Of a DNA stretch of 42,833 nt, positions 15,233 through 25,306 are shown in pieces; the stretch's first letter is position 1, and every line of letters begins with the position of its first letter. This DNA comes from Flavobacteriales bacterium. GTDB lineage: Bacteria; Bacteroidota; Bacteroidia; JACJYZ01. The stretch spans positions 1-42,833 of the forward strand of contig JAGQZQ010000017.1 of the NCBI GenBank assembly GCA_020435415.1. The letters run 5' to 3'. The notes under the pieces are model-generated. The model ran no database searches. It saw nothing but the letters and a program-made list of their open reading frames with translations, and was not told where the DNA came from. A program made the translations under genes and the position numbers.

Positions 15233-16414
15233 ATGGCTGACGATAGATACCAACCACACGACTATTACCTTGCTGACGAACTGCTCACCGAGGAACATCG
15301 GCTGATCCGTGAATCTGCCAGGGCATGGGTAAAAAAAGAAGTGACACCAATTATTGAAGATGCGGCACAAACCTGCACCTTTCCCATGCACCTGCTAAAA
15401 GGATTGGGAGAAATCGGCGCTTTCGGGTCTTATATCCCGCAGGAATACGGTGGCCATGGCCTGGACCAGATTGCCTACGGTCTCATCATGCAGGAACTTG
15501 AAAGAGGTGATTCCGGTATCCGGTCCACTGCATCCGTTCAAACCTCACTGGTGATGTATCCCATTTGGAAATATGCCACGGAAGATTTGAAAAAGGCATT
15601 ACTCCCGAAACTTGCCACCGGAGAAATGATGGGTTGTTTCGGACTCACCGAACCCGACCATGGTTCAAATCCGGGAGGGATGATTACCCGCATCGAAGAC
15701 AAAGGAAATCATTATATCCTCAATGGCGCCAAGATGTGGATATCCAATGCTCCCTTTGCGGATATCGCCGTGGTCTGGGCGAAAGACGACCAGGATGAGA
15801 TTCGCGGACTGGTTGTTGAGCGTGGCATGGACGGCTTCACCACACCGGAAACCCATGGCAAATGGTCGCTCCGTGCTTCGGCCACCGGAGAGTTGGTGTT
15901 CGACAATGTGAAGGTACCGAAGGAGAATATTTTTCCTGACATCAAAGGTTTGAAAGGCCCGCTCAGCTGTCTGAATTCCGCACGCTATGGTATTGCCTGG
16001 GGCGCCATTGGTGCGGCATTGGATTGTTATGATTCGGCATTGCGTTATTCGAAAGAAAGGATCCAGTTCGGCAGGCCCATCGGAGGATTTCAGTTGCAGC
16101 AAAAGAAACTGGCGGAAATGATCACCGAGATTACCAAGGCCCAACTGCTGGTATGGCGACTCGGTCAGTTGCGCAACGAAGATCGCGCCACCCCTGCCCA
16201 GATATCCATGGCCAAACGCAACAATGTAAATATGGCACTCCAGATCGCCAGGGAAGCACGACAGATTCATGGTGGAATGGGTATCACCGGTGAATACCCG
16301 ATCATGAGGCATATGATGAATCTTGAATCGGTCATCACCTATGAAGGTACCCATGACATTCACCTCCTGATCACTGGAATGGATGTCACCGGTGAAAATG
16401 CTTTTGGCGGATAA
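15233..16414 (+). CDS. Acyl-CoA dehydrogenase, glutaryl-CoA dehydrogenase type
   Basis: A 393-aa FAD enzyme of the acyl-CoA dehydrogenase superfamily. It has the N-terminal helical domain, the flavin strand motif GCFGLTEPDHGSNPGG, WISNAPFADIAVVWA, the SLRASATGELVF segment, and the catalytic glutamate in YEGTHDIH (Glu371). The arginine in GDSGIRSTASVQTSLVM corresponds to the carboxylate-binding Arg of glutaryl-CoA dehydrogenases, so oxidation and decarboxylation of glutaryl-CoA to crotonyl-CoA in lysine or tryptophan breakdown is the best guess. Related short-chain dehydrogenases cannot be excluded. It starts at ATG 15233; ispG follows 71 nt later with its own promoter-like box. Confidence 0.88.
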   Translation: MADDRYQPHDYYLADELLTEEHRLIRESARAWVKKEVTPIIEDAAQTCTFPMHLLKGLGEIGAFGSYIPQEYGGHGLDQIAYGLIMQELERGDSGIRSTASVQTSLVMYPIWKYATEDLKKALLPKLATGEMMGCFGLTEPDHGSNPGGMITRIEDKGNHYILNGAKMWISNAPFADIAVVWAKDDQDEIRGLVVERGMDGFTTPETHGKWSLRASATGELVFDNVKVPKENIFPDIKGLKGPLSCLNSARYGIAWGAIGAALDCYDSALRYSKERIQFGRPIGGFQLQQKKLAEMITEITKAQLLVWRLGQLRNEDRATPAQISMAKRNNVNMALQIAREARQIHGGMGITGEYPIMRHMMNLESVITYEGTHDIHLLITGMDVTGENAFGG

Positions 16415-16471
16415 AAAATTACCTTCTTTAAAAAGCCTGTATACACTACATCGCATAACCTGCAATTGTTT

Positions 16472-16479
16472 GTAACTTT
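16472..16479 (+). promoter_or_regulatory. -7 box before ispG
   Basis: TAACTTTG matches TAnnTTTG and ends 6 nt before the GTG at 16486, supporting that start and a near-leaderless transcript. Confidence 0.5.
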
Positions 16480-16485
16480 GCGGCT

Positions 16486-18423
16486 GTGGAACAAGTGCAT
16501 GTTCATAAAGACAATCCCTATTGCGTAAGCCTTACACGCTATGAGCGCTGGCGCACCCGGGAAGTCATGGTAGGGTCCGTGGGCATCGGCGGGGATCACC
16601 CCATTCGTGTACAATCCATGACCACCACGGATACCATGGACACCGCTGCTACGGTTGCGCAAAGCATCCGGATGATAGAAGCAGGCTGCGAACTGGTGAG
16701 GGTCACCGCACCCAGTCTGAAAGAAGCGGAGAACCTCAAAGATATCAGACGACAGCTCCACGCCGCAGGATTTGACACTCCCCTTGTTGCCGACATCCAC
16801 TTCACTCCCAACGCAGCAGAACTGGCCGCACGGATTGTAGAAAAGGTCAGGGTCAACCCGGGCAACTATGCCGATAAAAAGAAATTTGCCAACATTGAAT
16901 ACACCCACGAGGAGTATGCGGCGGAACTGGAACGCATCCGGAAACGTTTCGCTCCCCTGGTATCCATCTGCAAGGAATACGGCACAGCCATGCGTATCGG
17001 CACCAATCACGGATCACTCTCTGATCGCATCCTAAGTCGTTACGGTGACACCCCTCAAGGAATGGTGGAATCAGCCATGGAATTCGTAAATATTTGCGAG
17101 GACATGGGATACCACAACATCGTGCTTTCCATGAAGGCCAGCAATACCCAGGTGATGGTACAGGCATACCGGTTATTGGTATCTCACATGAGGGTAACAG
17201 GAAGAAATTACCCCCTGCATCTGGGTGTGACCGAGGCGGGAGACGGTGAAGATGGCCGGATCAAGTCAGCTGTAGGCATCGGAACATTGCTTGAAGATGG
17301 ACTGGGAGATACCATCCGGGTTTCCCTGACGGAAGAACCCGAGGCTGAGATTCCTGTCGCACAGGCATTGGCAGACAGGTACGCATTAAGATCCAGTCAG
17401 CCCCCTTTGCCCGAGCGCAGGGACCTGCCATACAATCCATACGAGCACAGCAAAAAAACAAGCCATGCTATCGGCTTTACAGGTGGTGAACAGGTACCGA
17501 GGATCATTATGGATTTGAGTGCCGGCAAAGACCTGCAGCCTGCCGATCTGACCCCACTGGGCTACAGGTATTCCGAGAAACTGGACAAGTGGCGGATTGA
17601 TGATCAGGCCTGTGATTTCCTATACGTAGGTGATCATCCACCCTCTTTCGAACTTCCCGGAACATTGCATCTTCTGGAGAACGCAGACACCACCGGCAGT
17701 CATAACATGAAGGTTATGGATGCTACGGAAACTTCATGGCCTGCGGAACAACCATTCATGGTAAGGGTACTCACGCAGGATGTGAATGATGACTTCATTG
17801 AAAAGTTGAAAGCCCACCCAAAAGCATCGATCATCCTGAGAAGTACTCATTCCCTCATCATGGCCGACCTGAGGAATACAGTCATCGAATTCATCCGGCA
17901 GGAAGTGACAAACCCCGTGTTTGCTGAGGTCTATTACACCGAAGACGACCAGACATGGCCGTTATATGCTGCAACGGATCTGGGAGCACTTTTACTCGAC
18001 GGTCTTATTGAAGGCATCTGGATACGACACCCGGAATGTTCATCTTCCCTGCTGAACCGGACCTCCTTTGGTATTCTTCAATCAACACGGACTCGCATCT
18101 CAAAAACCGAGTACATCTCGTGTCCTTCGTGCGGACGCACGCTGTTCGACCTGCAGGAAACCACAGCCCGGATCAGAGAACGTACCAGTCATCTCAAAGG
18201 TGTGAAGATCGGCATCATGGGATGTATCGTGAACGGGCCTGGAGAAATGGCTGATGCCGACTACGGATATGTAGGAACGGGTCCCGGTGTCATTACCCTA
18301 TACAAAGGACAACAGGTGGTAAAACGCAACATTCCTTCAGAAGAAGCAGTGGATGCGCTCATCAATCTCATCAAAGAGCACGGCGACTGGATCGAAGCCG
18401 AGAGCCTCGCCCTGAATGCATAA
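16486..18423 (+). CDS. ispG: 4-hydroxy-3-methylbut-2-enyl diphosphate synthase, long form
   Basis: IspG (GcpE) reduces MEcPP to HMBPP in the MEP isoprenoid pathway using a [4Fe-4S] cluster. This 645-aa form carries the extra central domain found in Bacteroidota and plants; short forms are ~370 aa. The TIM-barrel part contains VGIGGDHPIRVQSMTTTDTMD, VADIHFTP and RVNPGNY; the cluster ligands are in CPSCGRT (Cys546, Cys549) and MGCIVNGPGEMADADYGYVG (Cys580). GTG at 16486 is chosen because the -7 box is just upstream and the next ATG would cut into the barrel; GTG 16495 is possible. A strong terminator follows at 18466. Confidence 0.95.
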   Translation: MEQVHVHKDNPYCVSLTRYERWRTREVMVGSVGIGGDHPIRVQSMTTTDTMDTAATVAQSIRMIEAGCELVRVTAPSLKEAENLKDIRRQLHAAGFDTPLVADIHFTPNAAELAARIVEKVRVNPGNYADKKKFANIEYTHEEYAAELERIRKRFAPLVSICKEYGTAMRIGTNHGSLSDRILSRYGDTPQGMVESAMEFVNICEDMGYHNIVLSMKASNTQVMVQAYRLLVSHMRVTGRNYPLHLGVTEAGDGEDGRIKSAVGIGTLLEDGLGDTIRVSLTEEPEAEIPVAQALADRYALRSSQPPLPERRDLPYNPYEHSKKTSHAIGFTGGEQVPRIIMDLSAGKDLQPADLTPLGYRYSEKLDKWRIDDQACDFLYVGDHPPSFELPGTLHLLENADTTGSHNMKVMDATETSWPAEQPFMVRVLTQDVNDDFIEKLKAHPKASIILRSTHSLIMADLRNTVIEFIRQEVTNPVFAEVYYTEDDQTWPLYAATDLGALLLDGLIEGIWIRHPECSSSLLNRTSFGILQSTRTRISKTEYISCPSCGRTLFDLQETTARIRERTSHLKGVKIGIMGCIVNGPGEMADADYGYVGTGPGVITLYKGQQVVKRNIPSEEAVDALINLIKEHGDWIEAESLALNA

Positions 18424-18464
18424 CGTTCCTCTTAATTCTTAACTCTGCATTCTTAAATCTTAAT

Positions 18465-18497
18465 TAAAAAAGCCCCCCGTTTCCGGGAGGCTTTTTC
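18465..18497. terminator. Bidirectional rho-independent terminator
   Basis: AAAAAAGCCCCCCG, a short TTTC loop, then CGGGAGGCTTTTT: a GC-rich stem with A-run and T-run on the two sides, so it can stop transcripts from both directions. It lies between the converging ispG and giant SprB-repeat genes. Just before it (18430-18463) are TTAATTCTTAA-type AT-rich words also seen near 25750-25790. Confidence 0.9.
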
Positions 18498-18519
18498 TTA
18501 GGCTCACAGCGTTTACTTC

Positions 18520-21500
18520 CTATTCCATCAACACGAGCCGGATCGTTGATACATTTCCATTGACTGTCAGTCTGGCGAGATACACCCCTGGTATCAGTCC
18601 ATGTTCATCCGGAGTGATCACCTGACGATGTTCACCTTTCTTCCGGAATCCATCTTCTACCACGGAGACGGTCTTACCAACCAGATCTACCAGTTCCAGT
18701 CTTACCCGGGCATCTTCCTTCAGGCCGTAGATCAACATGGCATTTGATCTGAACGGGTTCGGCCACGCTTTCAGGTCGGTGACCACGTTAGGAATTGTCG
18801 GACGCCCTGTGGTAATATCATCCGGAATATAGATGCTGTTGGAATCCACCATGAAGTCAAGCTCTGTGAAATCGCTGTCGTTTGCACTTACATTCACTTC
18901 ATAGGTACTATCCATTGGCAGACCGGGAATATCAACCCACAGATCATAATCACCGGGTTCGATGTTAAAGAACTCGTAGCGACCTGAACCATCGGTCTTG
19001 GTGTTTCCTTTCACCATACCGGCAGGTTTGGATCTCAGGGTGATGTCCACATCCGGGATCGGATCGCCGGTGATCACATCAAAGACACCCGCTTTATTGG
19101 TACCACCTTTGACAATGGTTCCCGCCAATCTACCCTGACCATTCTGGAGAGGCACTTCCACCAGGGTAATATCCTTGGAGGTACTGTCATCGCAAGACAG
19201 TGTGAATTGCGTGGCCGTATTCCACTGGAAGGTAGAATCGTGGAACGTATTCATGGTGCGCGGATACAGAATGGTATCGGTGCGTGCATGCAGAATGTAC
19301 GTTCCGGCAGGCAGGTTCGGGAAGCTATAGTTTCCTGAACCATCCGTATAGGTGGAGTCAACCGCCGGCATCACACCACCCGACATGTACTTCAGCACCT
19401 TCACCTTCAGTCCGGAAGCACCACCACCTGAATACTTCACTTGTCCGGTTAAGATCGGATCAGATCCGGTGAATGATACGGCCTGACCCATGGTAGCCGA
19501 ACAACCGTTCGCATCGGTAACTGTCACATTATGGGCTCCGGGGCAAAGGTTAATAGCAGTCTGCGTTGTTTGTGCAGACGGATCATCCCACAAGAAACCG
19601 TAAGGCGTGGCGCCACCTACCGGAGTTACCATAAGGGTACCATCACAGTAGCTTTGGCAAGACGCTGGTGTCTCACTGAAGGTCATGGTGATCTCTCCTG
19701 GTTCCATAATGGACACTGTATCCACCGAACTACAACCTGAACCGTCCGTTACCGTCACGTAGTACAAACCTTTGCACAGGTTCGTAGCTGTTTGTGTCGT
19801 TTGATTACCGGTCAACGGACCCCATTGATAAGCATACGGAGTAGTTCCACCCGACGGGTTTGCGGTAGCTGTTCCGTCGCAGGCACCAAAACAAGATGCA
19901 TCTGTTTTGCCAACTGTCAGTGACGGACCACCGGTTTCATTGATGATCACCACTACGCTATCCATGCAGCCATTGGCATCACTAACCATCACCAGGTAAT
20001 TACCACTGGTCAGATTATTAGCTGTGGCTGTGGTTTGGGAAGCAGCATTAGCCGGCCATTGGAAGGTGTATGGAGATACGCCACCGGTGACAGATATCGT
20101 ACCTGATCCGTTCGCACCACCACAAGTTGCGTTGCTGGTGGACGGGGTAAGGACGATATCCGAAGGCTCGGTGATCTCAACAGAGTCTGTTATGAAACAT
20201 CCGTTGTTATCAGTTACCGTGACGTGGTACCAGCCAGCGCAAAGGGCGTTGACACTTGCAGATGTGCTGTTGCTCAGATCATCCCACAGAATCGTGTGAG
20301 GTGCGGTACCACCGGAGAAGTTAACCGTGGCTGTACCGTTGCATGATGCATGACAAAGCACATCTGTTTTGTTAATGGACGTGATCACCATTCCCGGAGG
20401 ATCATTCAGGGTAATCGAATCCACCACACTACAACCGTTACTGCCGGTGACCGTCACATAGTACATGCCAGCACACAAACCGGTTGCCAGTTGAGTGTTC
20501 TGATTACCTGCATTGGCATCCCATTGGAAGGTATATGGCGGCACACCACCAGTGGCATTTACATTCGCATCACCATCACAAGCACCGGAACAATTCGGGT
20601 CATTGCCATTGACAGTGGTGATGATCGAGGTTGCCCCGCTGATCAGAACACTGTCTATAGCCATACAACCATTGTTGTCGGTGACAGTGACATGATAATT
20701 ACCAGGGCACAGTCCAAATGCTGAATCTGTGGTTTGCCCCTGCGGATCATCCCAGCTGTACAGATATGGAGCAGCGCCACCGGAAACCATTGCCCTGGCA
20801 AAGCCATTGCAGGCGCCGGCACACAGTTCATCTCCTTTATTGGTATTAATAACAATCGGGTTTGGTTGCATGATCTGCACTGAGTCTTCGGTAAAGCAAC
20901 CGTTGTTATCCGTTACTGTTACATGATACCATCCCATGCAAAGACCACCTACGGAATCAACCGTCGCAGAGCCGGCAGCGGCATCCCATTGGTAGCTGAA
21001 TGGCGGCACACCACCGGTCGGGTTCACTTTTGCAAAACCGTTACAGGTGCCGTTGCAGAGCAGATCACCTTTGTTAAATGCTGTGGTGAGCAATCCTGGT
21101 TCGGCAATGCTGATCGAGTCAACCGCCATGCAACCGTTATTGTCGGTCACCGTGACATAGTACATGCCTGTGCAAAGACCGAAGGCACTATCCACTGTTT
21201 GGTTACCGGCATTGGCATCCCATTGGAAAGAGTATGGGGCTACACCGCCGGTAGGAAGCACCTTGGCATAGCCATCGCATCCACCATTACATTGAGGTCC
21301 CATCACAGCACCAAAGCTGGTGATGACCGCAGATGGCTCCATGATCTCCACGGAGTCTGCCATGTAGCAACCGTTGTTATCGGTGACGGTCACATGGTAC
21401 CAACCGATGCAAAGGCCACCTACGGAATCAACCGTGGCTGAACCGGCATTGGAGTCCCACAAGAAGCTGTATGGTGGGGTACCACCGGTTGGGTTCACTT

Positions 21501-24500
21501 TTGCAAAACCATTGCATGAACCGGCACACAACACATCACCTTTGTTAAAGGTTGTCATGACGGCTGCAGGTTCTCCGATGAATACGCTATCTACATAAGT
21601 ACAGCCATTGTTATCGGAGATAGTCACAAGATAATTTCCTGTGCACAGATTGGTTGCCGTTTGGGTGGTTTGATAACCTGCGTTGATATCCCATTGGAAA
21701 GAATAGGGAGCAACGCCGCCTGAAGGATTCGCCATCGCACTTCCATCACAGCTTCCGGCACAAGCAGCCGCGTTAACCGGAGTAAATGCATTGGTGATTA
21801 CCGGTGGTTCCATGATCTCAACGGAGTCTGCCATGAAGCAACCATTGTTGTCGGTGATGGTCACATGGTACCAGCCGATGCAAAGACCACCTACGGAGTC
21901 AACAGTGGCTGATCCTGCATTGGAGTCCCATTGGAAAGTGTATGGTGCTACACCACCTGCCGGGTTCACTCTTGCAAAACCGTCACATGCTCCGGCACAC
22001 AGCACATCTCCTTTGTTGAAAGATGCATTAAGCAATCCGGGCTCATTGATGCTGATTGAGTCAACCGCAGTACAACCGTTGTTATCGGTTACGGTGACAT
22101 AGTACATGCCTGCGCAAAGGCCAGATGCACTATCTACTGTTTGGTAACCTGCGTTGATATCCCATTGGAAAGAGTATGGGGCTACACCGCCGGTAGGAAG
22201 CACCTTGGCATAGCCATCGCATCCACCATTACACTGAGGGCCCATTACCGCGCCGAAGCTGGTGATGACCGCAGATGGTTCCATGATCTCCACGGAGTCC
22301 GCCATGAAGCAGCCGTTGTTATCAGTCACGGTCACATGGTACCAGCCGATGCAAAGGCCACCTACGGAATCAACCGTGGCTGATCCTGCATTTGAGTCCC
22401 ATTGGAAAGTGTATGGTGCTACACCACCTGCAGGATTTACTTTTGCAAAACCGTTACAAGCGCCGGCGCACAACACATCTCCTTTGTTGAAGGATGCATT
22501 GAGCAATCCGGGTTCATTGATCGTGATTGAGTCAACCGCCGTACAACCGTTGTTATCGGTGACGGTGACGTAATACATGCCTGCACAAAGACCGGATGCA
22601 CTGTCAACAGTTTGATAACCTGCGTTGATATCCCATTGGAAAGAGTACGGAGCAACACCGCCGGTTGGAAGCACTTTGGCATAGCCATCACATCCACCGT
22701 TACATTGAGGGCCCATCACCGCACCGAAGCTGGTCATCACTGCAGATGGTTCCATGATCTCTACGGAATCAACTACAAAACATCCATTGTTATCAGTCAC
22801 CGAAATAAAATACCATCCTGCGCAAAGACCGAAGACAGAATCCACGGTTTGGTTCCCTGCATTGGCATCCCATTGGAAGGAATACGGAGGCACTCCTCCT
22901 GTGGGATTTACCTTTGCAAAACCATCGCATGCACCGGCGCACAATGCATCACCCTTATTAAAGATCGGATACATCGGCGTGGGTTCATTGATCATTGCAG
23001 AATCAACGATCATACAACCGTTGTTGTCAGTGATAGTCAATAGATACGTTCCTGCACAAAGTCCGCCCACCGAGTCTACGGTTTGACTGCCTGCATTGGA
23101 ATCCCACTGGAAGGTATAGGGTGCAACACCACCGGTAGGATTTGCCTTTGCACTGCCATCGCAGGATCCGGGACACATGGCACCATTGACAGGCGTCATG
23201 GCGTTCGTCAGAACGGAAGGTTCGGTGATGATAATACTGTTTGAAGACTGGCAACCATTGTTGTCGGTTACCGTGACAAAATAAGTTCCGGAACAAAGGC
23301 TGCCCACGGAGTCTACTGTCTGGCTTCCTGCGTTGGAATCCCATTGGAAGGAATACGGAGGCACTCCTCCACTTGGGTTTGCTTTTGCAAAACCATCACA
23401 AGCTCCGGAACACAGTGCATCACCGGAGTTAAATCCAATGGATAGTGCTGACGGTTCACCAACATCAACAGAATCAACTGCAATACAGCCGTTGTTGTCG
23501 GTTACGGTCACCAGGTAATGTCCGGCACAAAGACCGGTAGCTGTGTCGTTGGTTTGGTAACCGGCATTGATATCCCATTGAAAGCTGTAAGGTGGTGTTC
23601 CGGCGGTTGGCTGGGCCACACCGAATCCGTCGCAGGATCCGTTGCAAAGCACGTCGCCTTTGTCCATTCCCAAAGCAAGCGGACTGGGAGGATCATTGAT
23701 AAAGACCGTATCGCTGAAAGAACAACCGTTGTTATCGGTAACTGTATAAAGATAGAAACCAAGGCAAAGACTATTGACAGATACCGTGGTTGCATTACCG
23801 GCATTGGCATCCCAGAGATAACTATAAGGAGGTACGCCACCGGTTGGATTGATATTCGCATCGCCATCGCATGACCCAACACAAGTGAGATTATTTACGA
23901 TTGGACCTGCATTCAACAAACCAGGTTCATTGATATTTACAGAAGCCCAGGCAGAATCATTGTCGGCATCAGTTACCAGTACGTTGAAAAACCCACCAGC
24001 TAGTCCGACGGCCGTATCTGTGGTTTGGATGGAAGGGTCATCCCAATGATAACTATATGGTGGTGTTCCACCACTCGGGTACACTACAGCCCATCCATCG
24101 GAAGCGCCGTTACAAGTTACATGAACCGTATCGGTGATAGTCGCGGACAATGCCGGAGGACATGATGCAAACGTAATGCCTGCATTATTACCTCCATCCG
24201 TACTGGCGGAAGAATAACATGAAGCGCCGGAAAAGGCAATATCGCTCAGGTACATGTTATCCATGCACACTCTCTTTCCGGACAATGAGGTCAGGTTTGT
24301 TTGAGTGCCGGGGCTATCTGAATTGATCGTCACCTGAAATCCGACGTTATTTGTAGCGAAATCATTAAATGATTGTGTAGCACCGGCAGGGAAAGTGATA
24401 TATCCAGAATCTATTTCAAGTTTATTAAACTGATTGTCTCCGGTTGCCACAACCTGTCCTGAATAGAATGTGACTTCATTATAGGTGAGGTCTCCACCGA

Positions 24501-25230
24501 AGAAGTTCCCCTGTCCGGGTATCTTGTTGATCTCAATAACGGATTGTTCTGCATCAAAGGTCAGGCCTGTGGTGGATGACATATCCCAGGTATCATTGAT
24601 GCGCACATACGACGAATCCAGGGTCAGACTACGCGTAAGAGATTGAGACGCATGTCCGTCAAAAACAAAACACCGCAGGTAATATCCTTTGGTGTTGAAG
24701 TTTCCTTGATTAAGGATGATGTTCTTCAGTGTCTCCAGGTCACTTGCCAGCTCCCATTGCGCCGTACCGTTGAACCGGATATCGGCATCAAGGAGTTTGC
24801 TGTGTGTATCGATGATGTGATTTCCCGATGACCCGTTGAACTTTATCGTGCCATGCAGGTCGAGGGCCATGTTCGGATCAATGATCAGGGAACCTCCTAA
24901 TAAAAGGGTATCGCCATAGGCCTGACTGAATGTCGGAAAGTTAGCTACACCATTCCACTCCACCTTAGCGGCAAAGACATTGCCTGAAAGGTATACGGTA
25001 TCACCAGCCTGTGTAAACGAGTTCACATCGAATATCGCAGTATCACCCGCAGTGGGTGGTCCTGCGCCTGGTGCACCGCCTGAGGCGTTGGACCAGAAAG
25101 TTGGGGATACGCCATCCCATGTACCATTACCACCAACCCAATAATAGGTAGCGGCCGAGGCGATCATGGAAGAGAACAGGAGAAAAAAGAGGACAAGGGG
25201 GAGCTTAAATGCGGGTACACTCTGTTTCAT
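18520..25230 (-). CDS. Giant SprB-repeat, T9SS-secreted surface protein
   Basis: A 2236-aa predicted cell-surface protein. Order: signal peptide (to about residue 27), an N-terminal domain starting TYYWVGGNGTWDG and rich in beta strands (to ~355), about twenty SprB-type repeats of ~78 residues (consensus C-x-G-x-CDG-x-A ... PTGG-x-PPYSFQWD ... GLCAG-x-Y-VTVTDNNGC ... EP), two carboxypeptidase-regulatory-like beta-sandwiches (GSGNYSFPNLPAGTY and GSGRYEFFNIEPGDY), and a type A T9SS sorting domain (LKAWPNPFRSNAMLIYGL ... GVYLARLTVNGNVS). SprB itself is a gliding adhesin; adhesion is the likely role but gliding is not shown. ATG 25230 is chosen over the GTG at 25239 because the paralogue also starts MKQ. 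Confidence 0.9.
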   Translation of the reverse strand: MKQSVPAFKLPLVLFFLLFSSMIASAATYYWVGGNGTWDGVSPTFWSNASGGAPGAGPPTAGDTAIFDVNSFTQAGDTVYLSGNVFAAKVEWNGVANFPTFSQAYGDTLLLGGSLIIDPNMALDLHGTIKFNGSSGNHIIDTHSKLLDADIRFNGTAQWELASDLETLKNIILNQGNFNTKGYYLRCFVFDGHASQSLTRSLTLDSSYVRINDTWDMSSTTGLTFDAEQSVIEINKIPGQGNFFGGDLTYNEVTFYSGQVVATGDNQFNKLEIDSGYITFPAGATQSFNDFATNNVGFQVTINSDSPGTQTNLTSLSGKRVCMDNMYLSDIAFSGASCYSSASTDGGNNAGITFASCPPALSATITDTVHVTCNGASDGWAVVYPSGGTPPYSYHWDDPSIQTTDTAVGLAGGFFNVLVTDADNDSAWASVNINEPGLLNAGPIVNNLTCVGSCDGDANINPTGGVPPYSYLWDANAGNATTVSVNSLCLGFYLYTVTDNNGCSFSDTVFINDPPSPLALGMDKGDVLCNGSCDGFGVAQPTAGTPPYSFQWDINAGYQTNDTATGLCAGHYLVTVTDNNGCIAVDSVDVGEPSALSIGFNSGDALCSGACDGFAKANPSGGVPPYSFQWDSNAGSQTVDSVGSLCSGTYFVTVTDNNGCQSSNSIIITEPSVLTNAMTPVNGAMCPGSCDGSAKANPTGGVAPYTFQWDSNAGSQTVDSVGGLCAGTYLLTITDNNGCMIVDSAMINEPTPMYPIFNKGDALCAGACDGFAKVNPTGGVPPYSFQWDANAGNQTVDSVFGLCAGWYFISVTDNNGCFVVDSVEIMEPSAVMTSFGAVMGPQCNGGCDGYAKVLPTGGVAPYSFQWDINAGYQTVDSASGLCAGMYYVTVTDNNGCTAVDSITINEPGLLNASFNKGDVLCAGACNGFAKVNPAGGVAPYTFQWDSNAGSATVDSVGGLCIGWYHVTVTDNNGCFMADSVEIMEPSAVITSFGAVMGPQCNGGCDGYAKVLPTGGVAPYSFQWDINAGYQTVDSASGLCAGMYYVTVTDNNGCTAVDSISINEPGLLNASFNKGDVLCAGACDGFARVNPAGGVAPYTFQWDSNAGSATVDSVGGLCIGWYHVTITDNNGCFMADSVEIMEPPVITNAFTPVNAAACAGSCDGSAMANPSGGVAPYSFQWDINAGYQTTQTATNLCTGNYLVTISDNNGCTYVDSVFIGEPAAVMTTFNKGDVLCAGSCNGFAKVNPTGGTPPYSFLWDSNAGSATVDSVGGLCIGWYHVTVTDNNGCYMADSVEIMEPSAVITSFGAVMGPQCNGGCDGYAKVLPTGGVAPYSFQWDANAGNQTVDSAFGLCTGMYYVTVTDNNGCMAVDSISIAEPGLLTTAFNKGDLLCNGTCNGFAKVNPTGGVPPFSYQWDAAAGSATVDSVGGLCMGWYHVTVTDNNGCFTEDSVQIMQPNPIVINTNKGDELCAGACNGFARAMVSGGAAPYLYSWDDPQGQTTDSAFGLCPGNYHVTVTDNNGCMAIDSVLISGATSIITTVNGNDPNCSGACDGDANVNATGGVPPYTFQWDANAGNQNTQLATGLCAGMYYVTVTGSNGCSVVDSITLNDPPGMVITSINKTDVLCHASCNGTATVNFSGGTAPHTILWDDLSNSTSASVNALCAGWYHVTVTDNNGCFITDSVEITEPSDIVLTPSTSNATCGGANGSGTISVTGGVSPYTFQWPANAASQTTATANNLTSGNYLVMVSDANGCMDSVVVIINETGGPSLTVGKTDASCFGACDGTATANPSGGTTPYAYQWGPLTGNQTTQTATNLCKGLYYVTVTDGSGCSSVDTVSIMEPGEITMTFSETPASCQSYCDGTLMVTPVGGATPYGFLWDDPSAQTTQTAINLCPGAHNVTVTDANGCSATMGQAVSFTGSDPILTGQVKYSGGGASGLKVKVLKYMSGGVMPAVDSTYTDGSGNYSFPNLPAGTYILHARTDTILYPRTMNTFHDSTFQWNTATQFTLSCDDSTSKDITLVEVPLQNGQGRLAGTIVKGGTNKAGVFDVITGDPIPDVDITLRSKPAGMVKGNTKTDGSGRYEFFNIEPGDYDLWVDIPGLPMDSTYEVNVSANDSDFTELDFMVDSNSIYIPDDITTGRPTIPNVVTDLKAWPNPFRSNAMLIYGLKEDARVRLELVDLVGKTVSVVEDGFRKKGEHRQVITPDEHGLIPGVYLARLTVNGNVSTIRLVLME
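19465..24160 (-). repeat. Tandem SprB coding repeats, about 20 x 235 bp
   Basis: The middle of the giant gene is made of about twenty head-to-tail units of ~235 bp. Between roughly 20865 and 22745 the units alternate between two kinds (one with MGPQCNGGCDGYAKVLPTGG, the other with FNKGDVLCAGAC), giving a higher-order period of ~470 bp. The CTTGGCATAGCC word recurs near 21262, 22204 and 22674. Units in this block are nearly identical, which points to recent duplication or homogenisation. It is also a place where short-read assembly could collapse copies. Confidence 0.88.
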
Positions 25231-25306
25231 ATGCTGCACGTTGGTTACGGAGACCCTTATGTACGTCGCATCAATGAAAAGGTTTACGTATTAATGCATA
25301 TATAAC

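Noticed and set aside
15665-16465. 266-codon minus-strand frame opposite the acyl-CoA dehydrogenase
   Set aside because: It is fully antisense to a gene with clear catalytic motifs and has no family-like motif of its own.
20923-23086. Series of similar plus-strand frames opposite the giant SprB gene
   Set aside because: They repeat only because the coding repeats on the minus strand do; they are shadows of the SprB units.
19465-24160. CRISPR array
   Set aside because: The ~235-bp periodic units are fully coding with no short repeat-spacer pattern and no cas genes nearby.
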